Assembly: GCA_030833315.1 (NCBI GenBank)
Contig: JAURHM010000001.1
Coordinates: 114,233 to 178,232 of the forward strand
Reading direction: 5' to 3'
Length of the DNA stretch: 64,000 bases
Origin: Burkholderiales bacterium
GTDB lineage: Bacteria > Pseudomonadota > Gammaproteobacteria > Burkholderiales > SG8-41
The notes below the pieces were generated by a model. That model did not search any database and was not told where the DNA came from. It worked only from the letters and a program-made list of their open reading frames with translations. Within the stretch, counting starts at the first letter, position 1. Every line of letters begins with the position of its first letter. Shown in pieces: positions 41,997 through 52,600 of this stretch. Both the position numbers and the translations under genes were made by a program.

Positions 41997-42848
41997 ATGC
42001 GCAACGTCAGCGAATCCAGCATCACACAGGCGGTTGTCCATTCCTTCGACAGCGCCACCGATCCGCGATTCAAACAAATCATCGAAAGCCTGACCCGTCA
42101 TCTGCATGCCTTCGCGCGCGAGGTCGACCTGACGCCGCAGGAATGGAAAGCCGGCATTGATTTCCTCTACCGCGCCGGACAGCTCTCGGATGAAAAGCGC
42201 AATGAGTTCATCCTGACCTCCGACGTGCTCGGCCTGTCCTCGCTGGTCGACATGCTGCAGAGCGATCCCGGCGCCACCGAACGCAGCGCCTTGGGGCCCT
42301 TTCATTCCGGGGGCTCTCCGGCACTCGCGGTGGGCGGTGATCTGAAGCAGAAGAATGACGGCGAACCGCTGCTGGTTCACGGCCGCGTACTGGATGAAGA
42401 CGGCAAGCCGGTTGCCGGCGCACAGTTGGATTTCTGGCAGGCCGCCGTCAATGGCCAGTATTGGCAGCAGGACCCGGCGCAGGATCCGCACAATCTGCGT
42501 TTCCGCATGACGACCGGAGACGACGGTGTCTATGCCTTCACCACGGTGCAGCCTGCCCCGTACAGCGTGCCCTATGACGGCCCGGTCGGCGATCTGCTGC
42601 GCGCCGGCGGCCGCCACGCCTGGCGCCCGGCGCATTTTCATTTCATTGTCAGCGCAGCCGGTTTCCGCCCGCTGACCACCGAGGTGTTTTTTTCCGGCGA
42701 TCCCTATCTCGACAGCGACGCCATTTTCGGTGTTCGTGAGTCGCTGGTGGTCACGGTCACCCCCAACACGGACGCAGCGCTGGCCAAACGCTACAGGCTG
42801 GTGGCGCCTTTTCTCAATGTGGCCTTCGACTTCCGCCTGGGCCACTGA
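41997..42848 (+). CDS. Intradiol ring-cleavage dioxygenase (hydroxyquinol 1,2-dioxygenase-like)
   Basis: N-terminal dioxygenase helix domain; LGPFHSGGSP; LDFWQAAVNGQYWQQDP; WRPAHFHFIVSAAGFRPLTTEVFF. Confidence 0.9.
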   Translation: MRNVSESSITQAVVHSFDSATDPRFKQIIESLTRHLHAFAREVDLTPQEWKAGIDFLYRAGQLSDEKRNEFILTSDVLGLSSLVDMLQSDPGATERSALGPFHSGGSPALAVGGDLKQKNDGEPLLVHGRVLDEDGKPVAGAQLDFWQAAVNGQYWQQDPAQDPHNLRFRMTTGDDGVYAFTTVQPAPYSVPYDGPVGDLLRAGGRHAWRPAHFHFIVSAAGFRPLTTEVFFSGDPYLDSDAIFGVRESLVVTVTPNTDAALAKRYRLVAPFLNVAFDFRLGH

Positions 42849-42915
42849 ATCAGCACCGCGGGCGCGCGGTGCCGTAAAATTGCTAATTCTCCTGTAACAA
42901 CGAGGTTAGTAACGC

Positions 42916-43767
42916 ATGTCTGCAGAACTGGAATCCCTGAAGGAATGGATCGGCCGCACCGAAACCGCGATCGATTATGTGACCGTCCCCGCCGTCAACC
43001 GCCTTTCGGCAACACTGGACCGCGACGATGCCTTCCCGAAAATGGGCGATCCGCTGCCGGTCGGCTGGCATTCCACGCTGTTCCCGCGTGTGGTGCGCCA
43101 TTCGCAGATCGGCCCTGACGGCCATCCGGCCCGCGGCGACTTCCTGCCGCCGGTACCGCTGCCGCGTCGCATGTTCGCCGGCAAGCGCACGACCTTCATC
43201 GCGCCGCTGCACATCGGCGACGAAGTACATCGCCTTTCGACGATCCAGAACGTGACCATCAAGGACGGCCGCAGCGGCCGCATGGTCTTCGTCACCGTGA
43301 AAACCGACATCAAAAACGCCAAGGGTGTGGCGATCAGCGAAGAACAGGACATTGTCTATCGCGGCGAACCCGACAAAAACGCGCCTCCGCCCCCGCCCCA
43401 ACCTGCGCCGGGCAAAGCCGTGTGGAAGCATGAAGTCACGCCGGATCCGGTAATGCTTTTCCGTTACTCGGCGCTGACCTTCAACGGTCACCGAATTCAT
43501 TACGACCATCCTTATGTCACCGGCGTCGAGGGTTACCCCAATCTGGTGATGAACGGCGGACTGACCACACTGCTGGTTTACGAACTGGCGAGGGCCCATG
43601 CGTCGACACCGATCAAATTCATGTCCTCGCGCAATGTGCGCGCGCTGTTCGTCGGCCGCACAATCACGCTGTGCGGCGAACCGTCGGCCGACAACAAGAC
43701 CGCCAAGCTGTGGGCGCAGGACGATTCAGGCGCACTGGCGCTGACCGCCGAAGCGGAGTTTCAATGA
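42916..43767 (+). CDS. MaoC-like hotdog hydratase (itaconyl/mesaconyl-C4-CoA hydratase-like)
   Basis: MFAGKRTTFIAPLHIGDEVHR; RYSALTFNGHRIHYDHPYVTGVEGYPNLVMNGGL. Confidence 0.85.
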   Translation: MSAELESLKEWIGRTETAIDYVTVPAVNRLSATLDRDDAFPKMGDPLPVGWHSTLFPRVVRHSQIGPDGHPARGDFLPPVPLPRRMFAGKRTTFIAPLHIGDEVHRLSTIQNVTIKDGRSGRMVFVTVKTDIKNAKGVAISEEQDIVYRGEPDKNAPPPPPQPAPGKAVWKHEVTPDPVMLFRYSALTFNGHRIHYDHPYVTGVEGYPNLVMNGGLTTLLVYELARAHASTPIKFMSSRNVRALFVGRTITLCGEPSADNKTAKLWAQDDSGALALTAEAEFQ

Positions 43768-43825
43768 ACAAGAACGCTCAAATCAGTTGCAAACAGTCGT
43801 TCGACTTTTTGCAAGGAGATTGCTA

Positions 43826-45040
43826 ATGGCCGGGGGACCGCTTGAAGGCGTACGCATTATCGACCTGACCTCGGTCGTGGTCGGCCCGCTGGCGACACAA
43901 ATCCTCGCAGACCACGGCGCGGAAGTGATCAAGGTCGAAACCAAAAGCGGCGACCTGATCCGCAACATGAACGGCAAGTCTGTGACGCCGGGCATGGGTG
44001 CCAAGTTCCTGCACCTCAACCGCAACAAGCGCTCGCTGGTGCTTGACCTGAAGAATCCGGCCGGTCACGCCGCGCTGATGAAGCTCATAAAAAAAGCCGA
44101 TGTGATGGTGTGGAACGTGCGGCCGCCGGCGATGGCGCGACTCAAGCTGTCATATGAAGATGTGCGCAAGGTCAATCCCGGCATCATTTACTGCGGCATG
44201 TTCGGCTTCGGCCAGGATGGCCGTTACCGCGAGAAACCCGCCTACGACACCATCATCCAGGGTTCCGGCGGCATGGCGGCGCTGCATCACCGCGCGATGG
44301 GTGAACCGCGCTTCGTACCGATGGTGGTCGCCGACAAGACGGTCGGTCTGATTGCGGTGCAGATGATTGCGATGGCGCTGTACCGCAAGGCCAAGACCGG
44401 CGAAGGCTGCTCGATCGAAATCCCGATGTTCGAGAACCTGGTCAAGTTCGTGCTCGAAGAGCATATGTACCTGAAGACCTTCGACCCGCCGCTCGGTGAA
44501 ACCGGAGACCCGCGCCTTCTGGATCCGCTGGGAAAACCGATCCCGACCAAGGACAGTTATATCTGCATCTCGGCCAACACCAATGATCAGGCCTTCGGCT
44601 TTTTTGATGTCATTGGCCGGCCGGAACTGAAAACCGATCCGCGCTTCAGCAGCGTGCAGGCGCGTTTCGCCAATGTCGCCGCCTATTTCGAAGTACGCAT
44701 GGCCGCGCTGAAAAGCAAAACCACGGCGGAATGGCTGGAACTGTTTGATGCGGCCGACGTGCCGGCGATGCCCTATCACACGCTCGACAGCGTGCTGGAA
44801 GATCCGCATCTGCAGGACATCGGATTCTTCGAGATGAAGGACCATCCGACCGAAGGCCGCACACGCAATATGCGACTGCCGAACAAATGGTCCTGCGGTG
44901 TGCGCAAAGGCTGGAATCCGGCGCCGAAACTCGGTGAGCAGAGCGTTGAAATCCTGCGTGAAGCGGGGTTGTCCGACGCCGAAATCCAGGCGCTGCTCGA
45001 TACCGGGGCCACTACCGACGGACGCATTAAAAAGACCTAA
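43826..45040 (+). CDS. CaiB/BaiF (type III) CoA-transferase
   Basis: AGGPLEGVRIIDLTSVVVGPLATQILADHGAEVIKVETKSGD; RBS AAGGAG upstream; catalytic-type Asp in VVADKTVG. Confidence 0.93.
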   Translation: MAGGPLEGVRIIDLTSVVVGPLATQILADHGAEVIKVETKSGDLIRNMNGKSVTPGMGAKFLHLNRNKRSLVLDLKNPAGHAALMKLIKKADVMVWNVRPPAMARLKLSYEDVRKVNPGIIYCGMFGFGQDGRYREKPAYDTIIQGSGGMAALHHRAMGEPRFVPMVVADKTVGLIAVQMIAMALYRKAKTGEGCSIEIPMFENLVKFVLEEHMYLKTFDPPLGETGDPRLLDPLGKPIPTKDSYICISANTNDQAFGFFDVIGRPELKTDPRFSSVQARFANVAAYFEVRMAALKSKTTAEWLELFDAADVPAMPYHTLDSVLEDPHLQDIGFFEMKDHPTEGRTRNMRLPNKWSCGVRKGWNPAPKLGEQSVEILREAGLSDAEIQALLDTGATTDGRIKKT

Positions 45041-45067
45041 AAGCCCTGCGGGGCGAAGGACAAATAA

Positions 45068-46048
45068 TTGAATAATTTCAAGCATTTATCTTCTATCGTC
45101 CTGCTGGGTGTTTTGACAGTCGGAACGGCCCAGGCGCAGACCGCGGCCAACTTTCCGAACAAACCGGTGCGTTTCATCGCCCCCTTCCCGCCGGGCGGCA
45201 GCACCGACACGCTGGCGCGACTGGTCTCCTTGCGGCTTTCCGAAATGTGGGGTCAACAGGTCGTCGTTGAAAACCGCGGCGGCGCCGGCGGCACCATCGG
45301 CGTTGAACTGGCGGCGCGCGCCGCTCCCGACGGTTACACCATTGTCATGGGCCATGTCGGCACCTTCGGTTTCAATCCGACGCTGTATCCCAAACTGCCT
45401 TACGACGCGATCAAGGATTTCGCGCCGATCACCATCCTCGCGACAGTACCCAACGGCATGGCGGTGCATCCGTCGCTGCCGGTGAAAACCGCGCGCGACT
45501 TTGTCGCTCTAGCCAGAGCCAAACCGGGTGAACTGCTGTATGCGTCCGGCGGCAGCGGCAGCGCTTCACATCTGGCCGGTGAATATTTCCGCCTGCTCAC
45601 CAAGATCAACATGGTGCACGTACCTTACAAAGGCACCGGCCCGGCAATGATCAGTATGATTTCGGGGCAGACGACGATGACCATCACCGGCATGGTCGCC
45701 CTGATGCCCCATGTTAAATCGAACCGCCTCAAGCTGCTCGGGGTGGCAACGATGAAACGTCTCGCGATCCTGCAGGACGTGCCCACCATCAACGAAAGCG
45801 GCGTGCCGGGTTATGACGCCAACCAATGGTACGGCGTGCTGACGCAGGCAGCCGTGCCCCGCGACATCGTCGCCAAGCTGCATGCGGATATAGTCAAGGT
45901 GCTGGCGCGGCCGGACATCAAGGAACGCCTCGCCGCCGACGGCGCTGAACCCGTCGCCAATACTCCCGAACAATTCACTGCGCATATCAAATCGGAGATT
46001 GTGCGCTGGGCACCGGTGGTCAAGGCCTCGGGTGCAAAACCGGACTGA
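45068..46048 (+). CDS. Bug/TctC-family receptor
   Basis: FPNKPVRFIAPFPPGGSTDTLAR; VENRGGAGGTIGVELAARA. Confidence 0.95.
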   Translation: MNNFKHLSSIVLLGVLTVGTAQAQTAANFPNKPVRFIAPFPPGGSTDTLARLVSLRLSEMWGQQVVVENRGGAGGTIGVELAARAAPDGYTIVMGHVGTFGFNPTLYPKLPYDAIKDFAPITILATVPNGMAVHPSLPVKTARDFVALARAKPGELLYASGGSGSASHLAGEYFRLLTKINMVHVPYKGTGPAMISMISGQTTMTITGMVALMPHVKSNRLKLLGVATMKRLAILQDVPTINESGVPGYDANQWYGVLTQAAVPRDIVAKLHADIVKVLARPDIKERLAADGAEPVANTPEQFTAHIKSEIVRWAPVVKASGAKPD

Positions 46049-46109
46049 GTACTTCCGTTTTTATTTTCATTCGAACATCATCAAACGCTGCAAATCACTG
46101 GAGACCGTC

Positions 46110-46931
46110 ATGCCTTCATTCGTCCGTCACTCGCTATTGACTCTATCACTGGCAGCCCTGCTTCTTGCCCCGGCCCATGCGCAGAACACCGGTGCTGAAT
46201 TCAAGCCGCAGGTCGGCCAGGCTGGCAAGGATGTGATCTGGGTGCCGACGCCGAAGAGTCTTGTCGAAAAAATGCTCAAGATGGCTGACGTCAAACCCAC
46301 GGATGTCGTTTTTGACCTGGGTTCCGGCGACGGCATTACTGTGATCACCGCCGCCAAGCAGTTCGGCGTGCGCGCCACCGGCATCGAATACAACCCGGAC
46401 ATGGTCGAGCTGTCGAAGCGCAACGCGCAGAAGGAAGGTGTCTCGGAAAAAGCACAGTTCATCCGCGGCGACATTTTTGCCACCGACTTCAGTCAGGCCA
46501 CCGTGCTGACCATGTATCTGCTGCCCTACCTGAACATCAAACTGCGCCCGACCATCCTCAACATGAAGCCGGGTACGCGTGTGGTCTCGCATGCCTTCAC
46601 GATGGAAGACTGGACGCCGGACCAGACCGATTCCACCGAAGGCCGTACCGCCTATCTGTGGATCGTGCCGGCCAAGGTGGAAGGCAACTGGAAAATGGAT
46701 TCGGGTTCGATCGAGCTCAAACAGAAATTCCAGAATTTCGACGGCGTGTTCCGTAACGGCGACGGCATGAGCTGGCGCGTCACCAGCACCAATCTGCGTG
46801 GCGACCAGATCAGCTTCAACATCGGTACCGCGATCTACACCGGGCGCGTCAGCGGCCCGATCATGCAGGGCACGATGCGTCCGCGCCCCGACGCTCCGCC
46901 CACCTCGTGGAGCGCGTCCCTCGTCAAATAA
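46110..46931 (+). CDS. SAM-dependent methyltransferase domain with N-terminal signal peptide
   Basis: MPSFVRHSLLTLSLAALLLAPAHAQ signal; motif I VVFDLGSGDGITVITAAKQFG; extra C-terminal beta-rich domain. Confidence 0.85.
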   Translation: MPSFVRHSLLTLSLAALLLAPAHAQNTGAEFKPQVGQAGKDVIWVPTPKSLVEKMLKMADVKPTDVVFDLGSGDGITVITAAKQFGVRATGIEYNPDMVELSKRNAQKEGVSEKAQFIRGDIFATDFSQATVLTMYLLPYLNIKLRPTILNMKPGTRVVSHAFTMEDWTPDQTDSTEGRTAYLWIVPAKVEGNWKMDSGSIELKQKFQNFDGVFRNGDGMSWRVTSTNLRGDQISFNIGTAIYTGRVSGPIMQGTMRPRPDAPPTSWSASLVK

Positions 46932-46949
46932 CCGCGCGGTAAAGCGCCG

Positions 46950-48626
46950 TCACGGGTTCGGCTTGACGGCGCGCACATCGATTTCGACGGGACGCAATAC
47001 CCGGTAAACCGGAATTTCGCTGGGCGCCGCGATGGTCGCAGGAGAACCTTTCTTGTCGACGGGGATCATGCCGAAGGACACGAAACTGCTCGGCGATTCC
47101 GGTTCAAGCGCGACCGCGATCACGTTGGCATTGCACTGGGCCATCGGAAACACATAGCTGCCGGCCGGGAAACGGACCTTTTTCGGCGCGACTTCGGTGC
47201 TCACCTGATGGGTGATGCGCCCCTCGACAAACGTGCTGCTGGCGCGCCGGTCAGTCACCTGAAAACTCTCGACATCCAGTTCGACCGGTTTGGCCAGGCG
47301 CCGCACTTCGACGCCCGACACCATCAGCCGTTCAGCAATGTCATGGAACACCGGCGGCATCACATAGGCCCACGGCCGCTGCCGCGCAATGTCGGCCTCG
47401 ACTTTCAGCGAATCCGACCAGTCGACTTCGATGGTCCTGATGACGCCGCTGGCCGGATCAATCATGTCGAGCTTCTGCTTGATGGTCGGGCTTTTCAGAC
47501 GGACCGCAATATTGTCACCGGGCTGCGGATCACGGCCACGGCGAACGGTCTCGGCGCGCGCAGCGGTAACCGTATCCATCAGCTCCTTTGCGTTGTCCGC
47601 CGCGGTCTGCAGCAGGCTGCCGACCGAAACAATGTGGCTGTGCACCCGTCGTGCAAAACTTTCGCGGCCGATGCCGACGCCGCGGCTCTCGATCAGGAAT
47701 GACACGGCATGCTGCAGGCCGGCGAAATTGCGGCCGATGTCCGGCGTGGTGCCGCCCATTGATACCAGATAGTTTTTCAGGTTGTAGCTGGTGGTGTAGT
47801 ACCAGAAATGGGTGTAGCCGGCATTGGCGGTCGCCGTCTTGAAAGCACCGAGAAACTTGCCGTCAGCCAGTGCAGTCAGTGCAGGATGCACATTGGGATT
47901 GGTCGCGTACTGCACCATCAGGTCATAGGACTGCAGCACGCCGAATTTCTCAATCCAGCGCGTGGCGACGCTGAATTCATGGGCGTCGACAAAAACGTGC
48001 GGCTCGAATTCATTGACAATCCGGTGCAAGGCCCGCGTTTCCGGCAGGTCCACCTTCACGTGGTCGCGGTTGATGTCGACCGTGCTGTAAGGCGAGCGGC
48101 GGAAGTGATACGCCCCGTCGGGGTTGGAATGCGGCACGATGACCACGGTCAGCTTGTCGAGCAGCGGCCGCAGGCGGCCCGTGGCCAGTTCGTTGGCCAG
48201 CACCAGCATCGCTTCGCCGCCGGCCGGTTCGTTGCCGTGCTGCAATCCGGCCAGCACGACCACCGGCCGGCTGAGACGGCGCGCTTGGGCGCCGGTTTGA
48301 ATGCCTTCTCCCGACAGCACGATGGCCGGCATGGCGCGCCCTTCCTGCGACTCGCCGACGATGCGCACCCGTACTGTGTCGGATCGGCGGCGCAGGGCGT
48401 CAACATAGGCCAGCATTTCCTCGTGCGACGTGAAATCCCTGCGACCGGGCGCAAATCCCGGCGTGTCGTAAGCGACCTGAGGATCGGGATACTGCTGGCG
48501 GACCTCCGCGCTTTGCTTGTAGGCCCGTTCCGGGTCGAACTGTGCCTGCAGCAGGGGAGCATGCAGCGCTGCAAGCGCCAGCAGGACGGTCAGGACAGGG
48601 CGAAATGAACGGGAAAGAGAAAACAT
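46950..48626 (-). CDS. M14-family zinc carboxypeptidase, secreted
   Basis: Signal peptide; VVLAGLQHGNEPAGGEAMLVLA zinc motif; VDINRDHVK. Confidence 0.9.
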   Translation of the reverse strand: MFSLSRSFRPVLTVLLALAALHAPLLQAQFDPERAYKQSAEVRQQYPDPQVAYDTPGFAPGRRDFTSHEEMLAYVDALRRRSDTVRVRIVGESQEGRAMPAIVLSGEGIQTGAQARRLSRPVVVLAGLQHGNEPAGGEAMLVLANELATGRLRPLLDKLTVVIVPHSNPDGAYHFRRSPYSTVDINRDHVKVDLPETRALHRIVNEFEPHVFVDAHEFSVATRWIEKFGVLQSYDLMVQYATNPNVHPALTALADGKFLGAFKTATANAGYTHFWYYTTSYNLKNYLVSMGGTTPDIGRNFAGLQHAVSFLIESRGVGIGRESFARRVHSHIVSVGSLLQTAADNAKELMDTVTAARAETVRRGRDPQPGDNIAVRLKSPTIKQKLDMIDPASGVIRTIEVDWSDSLKVEADIARQRPWAYVMPPVFHDIAERLMVSGVEVRRLAKPVELDVESFQVTDRRASSTFVEGRITHQVSTEVAPKKVRFPAGSYVFPMAQCNANVIAVALEPESPSSFVSFGMIPVDKKGSPATIAAPSEIPVYRVLRPVEIDVRAVKPNP

Positions 48627-48756
48627 ATGTGCTCCGGGGAATGGGCTGCAGGCGAATTAAACCATTAGCCCGTCCGTCGGCACAAACCCTGCATGCGCGG
48701 GCGATATAATCAAAAAACACCAATAAACCTGCAGCAAAACCAATGAGGAACCTGAA

Positions 48757-49686
48757 ATGTCCGGCACCAACAAACATGCAGTAGTCATCGGCGGCGGCAT
48801 CATGGGTGGCGACATCGCCACCGTTTTTGCCGCGCACGGGTGGACCGTGCACGTGATGAGCCCTTCCGTCAAAACCCGCGATGCCCTGCCGGCGCGCCTT
48901 GCCGCCGGTCTCGGCAAGCTCGGCGCCCCGGCGGGACACGCTGCAGCGGTGACCTGTTATGCCGAACTGAAGGCCATTCCGTGGTCCAGCGTCAGCATCG
49001 TGGTCGAAGCGGCGACCGAGGACCTGCCGCTGAAGCAGAAGCTGTTTGCCGAAGTCGAGGCGCTGGCAAAACCGGACATCCCGTTGACCAGCAACACGTC
49101 GAATTTTCCGATCGGCGAAATCGCGAAGGGCCTGAAACACCCGAAACGGGTCGCCGGCCTGCACTTTTTCATGCCAGCACACCTGGTGCCGCTGGTTGAG
49201 GTCGTCAGCTCGCCGCTGACCGATGCCAAAGTTGCCGAAGGTCTGGTGAAGCTGCTGAAAGACCTTAACAAGGCGCCGATCTGGGTCAAGAAGGATGTGC
49301 CGGGTTTTGTTGGCAACCGCCTGCAGCACGCCATGATGCGTGAAGCGCTGTACCTGATCGACGACGGTGTCACCGATGCCGAAGGCATTGATACTGCCGT
49401 GCGTTACGGATTCGGATTCCGTTTCATCGCCTGCGGCCCGATGATGCAAAAGGAAATGTCGGGCTGGGACACCAACTATCTGGTCGGCGAGGCGCTTTAC
49501 CCGCATCTGCATACCGAACAGAAACCGCCGGCATCGCTGAAAGCCATGGTCGACAAGGGCCGCACCGGCATGAAAGCCAAAGCCGGCATGTGGGACTGGG
49601 ACGACGAAAAAATCAAAAAGGAAAAGGCGCGTATCGAAAAAGCCCTGCAATCCGGCTTCGCAATCCTGCGTGCCGACAATGACTGA
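48757..49686 (+). CDS. 3-hydroxyacyl-CoA dehydrogenase family protein
   Basis: AVVIGGGIMGGDIATVFAAHG; RVAGLHFFMPAHLVPLVEVVSS; KKDVPGFVGNRLQHAMMREAL. Confidence 0.92.
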   Translation: MSGTNKHAVVIGGGIMGGDIATVFAAHGWTVHVMSPSVKTRDALPARLAAGLGKLGAPAGHAAAVTCYAELKAIPWSSVSIVVEAATEDLPLKQKLFAEVEALAKPDIPLTSNTSNFPIGEIAKGLKHPKRVAGLHFFMPAHLVPLVEVVSSPLTDAKVAEGLVKLLKDLNKAPIWVKKDVPGFVGNRLQHAMMREALYLIDDGVTDAEGIDTAVRYGFGFRFIACGPMMQKEMSGWDTNYLVGEALYPHLHTEQKPPASLKAMVDKGRTGMKAKAGMWDWDDEKIKKEKARIEKALQSGFAILRADND

Positions 49687-49699
49687 TCCGGCTTAAACC

Positions 49700-52600
49700 A
49701 TGAACAAAACCGCCCCGCAGTTGCAGCGCCTGGGCAGCTTGGCCACATCGAAGCCCGCGTTGATCAGCGCGGCGGTTTTTCTGGTTTACTCACTGGCCGG
49801 CTTTTTAGGCGCGCCCTGGCTGGTACGCCAGCAGTTGCCGAAACTGGTAGAGCAGCACCTGAATGCGAAAGCGACGGTTGAAGACGTTAGCATCAATCCG
49901 CTGCTGTTAAGTGTCGAACTGCAAGGCCTGAGCATCACCGAACCTGACGGCATGCCGGCGCTGCAGATCAGCAGGCTGCGCGTTGACTTTGAAACCAGCA
50001 GCCTGCTGCGCCTGGCGCTGACCTTCAAGGAAATCCTCATCGAGAAACCGGTGATCAACGCCGATCTGGATGCCGGTGAAAACCTTAATCTGGCGCGCTT
50101 GCTGTCCCCCCGGGAAAAACAGGCGTCGGAAGACAAGAAATCCGACGGCAAGCTGCCGCGGCTGCTGGTACAAAAATTTGCCATTGTCGACGGCACTTTC
50201 AAATTCACCGACCACACCCTGAAGCCTGTGGCACGCACCCAGGTCAGTCCGGTCAATTTTGAAATTGTGGATGTCTCGACGCTGCCCGATCATCGCGGCG
50301 AACACCTGCTCAGCGCAAAGCTGCCCGACGGCGGACAGCTACAATGGCAGGGCAAGCTTTCCCTGTCGCCGATCCACTCCAGCGGCTCCATTTCACTCAA
50401 AGACGCGAAACTGGCCACACCCTGGCAGTTCGTACGCGACCACCTGATCATCGCCGAACCCAAAGGCAGCTTTCATTTCGGCATGCGTTATCAGTTCGGC
50501 TTGAGTGACGGCATAATGAAATTGGAAGCCGACGAGCTGGCCTTCGGCATCAAAGACCTGTTGATCGCCCAGGCAAAAGGCGGGGTAGTTCTGACCAGAC
50601 TGAGTAGCATTACCTTTGAGGGCGGCAGTTTCGATCTGGCAAAACGCAGCCTGTCGTTCAAGAACATCCGCGTCGCCGACGGCGCGCTGAATGTTGTTCT
50701 CGACGAAGACGGCGTGCCGGACTGGGCCAAGCTGGTGCACAGCAATCCGGTCCCGGGGAAAGACGCGGGCAAAGAAGCACCAGCGCCCAAGGCGACCGAA
50801 GGCGCGAAAGCCGCACCTTGGGAAATCGCCCTGCCCAAAGTCAGCGTCGGACCACTGGCCCTGTCACTGACCGATTACAGCCGCGCCAAGCCGCTGAATA
50901 TGTCCGCGGCCAATACCGAAATCACCATCGCCGCCACCGTATCGGCGGGTGATGCCTTGCAGGCGACCGTCGACAACGGCGATCTCAAGTTCAGCAACAT
51001 TCGCGTCACCCCGGTCGACGAAAAAAACATCCCGGTAACCCTGGAGTCGGCAAAGGTTACGGGTCTGATGGTAAACCTTCAGCAAAAAACCATCCGCGCC
51101 GGTTTGGCCAAACTGTCCGGCGGCCGCGTGACGGCCCGGCGTGATGCCGATGGCGATCTGCACTTGGTCACCATGTTCGCTCCACGCAAAGTCCAGGACA
51201 CCAAAGAACTGCGCAAGGAAGGCTTCAGCATTGCCGTGGATCGCGCGGAAATTGTCCGCTACGGCATGGCACTGATCGACCAGACTTTCCAGCCGGCCGT
51301 CAGCTACGACCTTGAGCAGATCAACGCCACTATCTCCAAAGTCGCCATACCGGCCAAAAACACCAATCCTTTTGACCTCTCGCTGCAGATCAAGCAGGGC
51401 GGCAGCGTCAAGGCCAAGGGCACGCTGGATCTTCTGCGTGAAAGCGTCGACATGAGATTCGACGCGGCGAATATCGCGCTGACGCCACTGGATCCTGTGC
51501 TCAAACGCGACACCACGCTGACCCTGGCTTCCGGCAAAGCGGGCGCCAGCGGACGCGTCATCGTTGACGGCAAAAAAACGCCGCCGGCTATACGTTACAC
51601 CGGCGCCGCGGCCATTGCCGATCTTGAAGTGCAGACCCCCGCGAAAGAAAAACTGGGCGGCCTGAAACGGCTGGCGTTAAACAATATTGTTGTGGATACG
51701 AGCGAAAAGAAGGTCGCGGTGGCCCAGATCGATGTGTCCCAGCCCTATGCGAAACTGGTCATCAACAAGGACAAAACAACCAACTTCGACGTGTTCAAAC
51801 GAACACCCGCCAAACCGGCCGCTGCGTCCCCGGCAAGTGCTGCGCCGGCAGAGCCGGCGGCGGCTCCAATGGCAATCACTGTGGAACGCGTCCGGGTTGA
51901 GAGCGGCGCCATGGATTTTGCCGACCTCGGTCTGGTCTTGCCCTTTGCGACCTTCATCAAAGACCTCCAGGGCTCGGCCAACGGTCTGTCGTCATCGCCG
52001 GATTCACGCGCCAGCCTGAAGTTCGATGGCGGTGTCGCTGACTACGGACTGGCACGCGCCGAAGGCAGCATCCAGCCGTTCGCGCCGAAAAAATTCACCG
52101 ATATCGCCGTCGCCTTCCGCAATATCGAACTGGTTCCGATGTCGGCGTATACGGCAACCTTTGCCGGACGCAAAATCGCCTCCGGTAAAGTCTCCCTCGA
52201 CTCGCAGTACAAAATCGAGAACAGCAAGCTGCTCGGCGACAACAAGATGGTGCTCGACAAGTTCACACTGGGCGAACGTGTCGAAAGCCCGACGGCGGTC
52301 AACCTGCCTCTGGATCTTGCCATCGCCCTGCTCACCGACAGCAGCGGCAAAATCGATCTGGCACTGCCGGTCGCCGGAGATATCGACAATCCCGAATTCA
52401 GCTACGGCCATGTCGTCTGGCAGGCCATCCGCACCGTGCTGACCCGTGTTGTCACCGCGCCCTTCCGTGCGCTGGGTGCGCTGTTCGGCAGCGGTTCGGA
52501 AACGCTGGGCGATATCGTGTTCGATCCCGGCAGCTCGAGGCTGTTGCCGACCGAGCAGGAAAAACTGCGCCGTGTCGCGGAAGGGCTGCAGAAACGGCAG

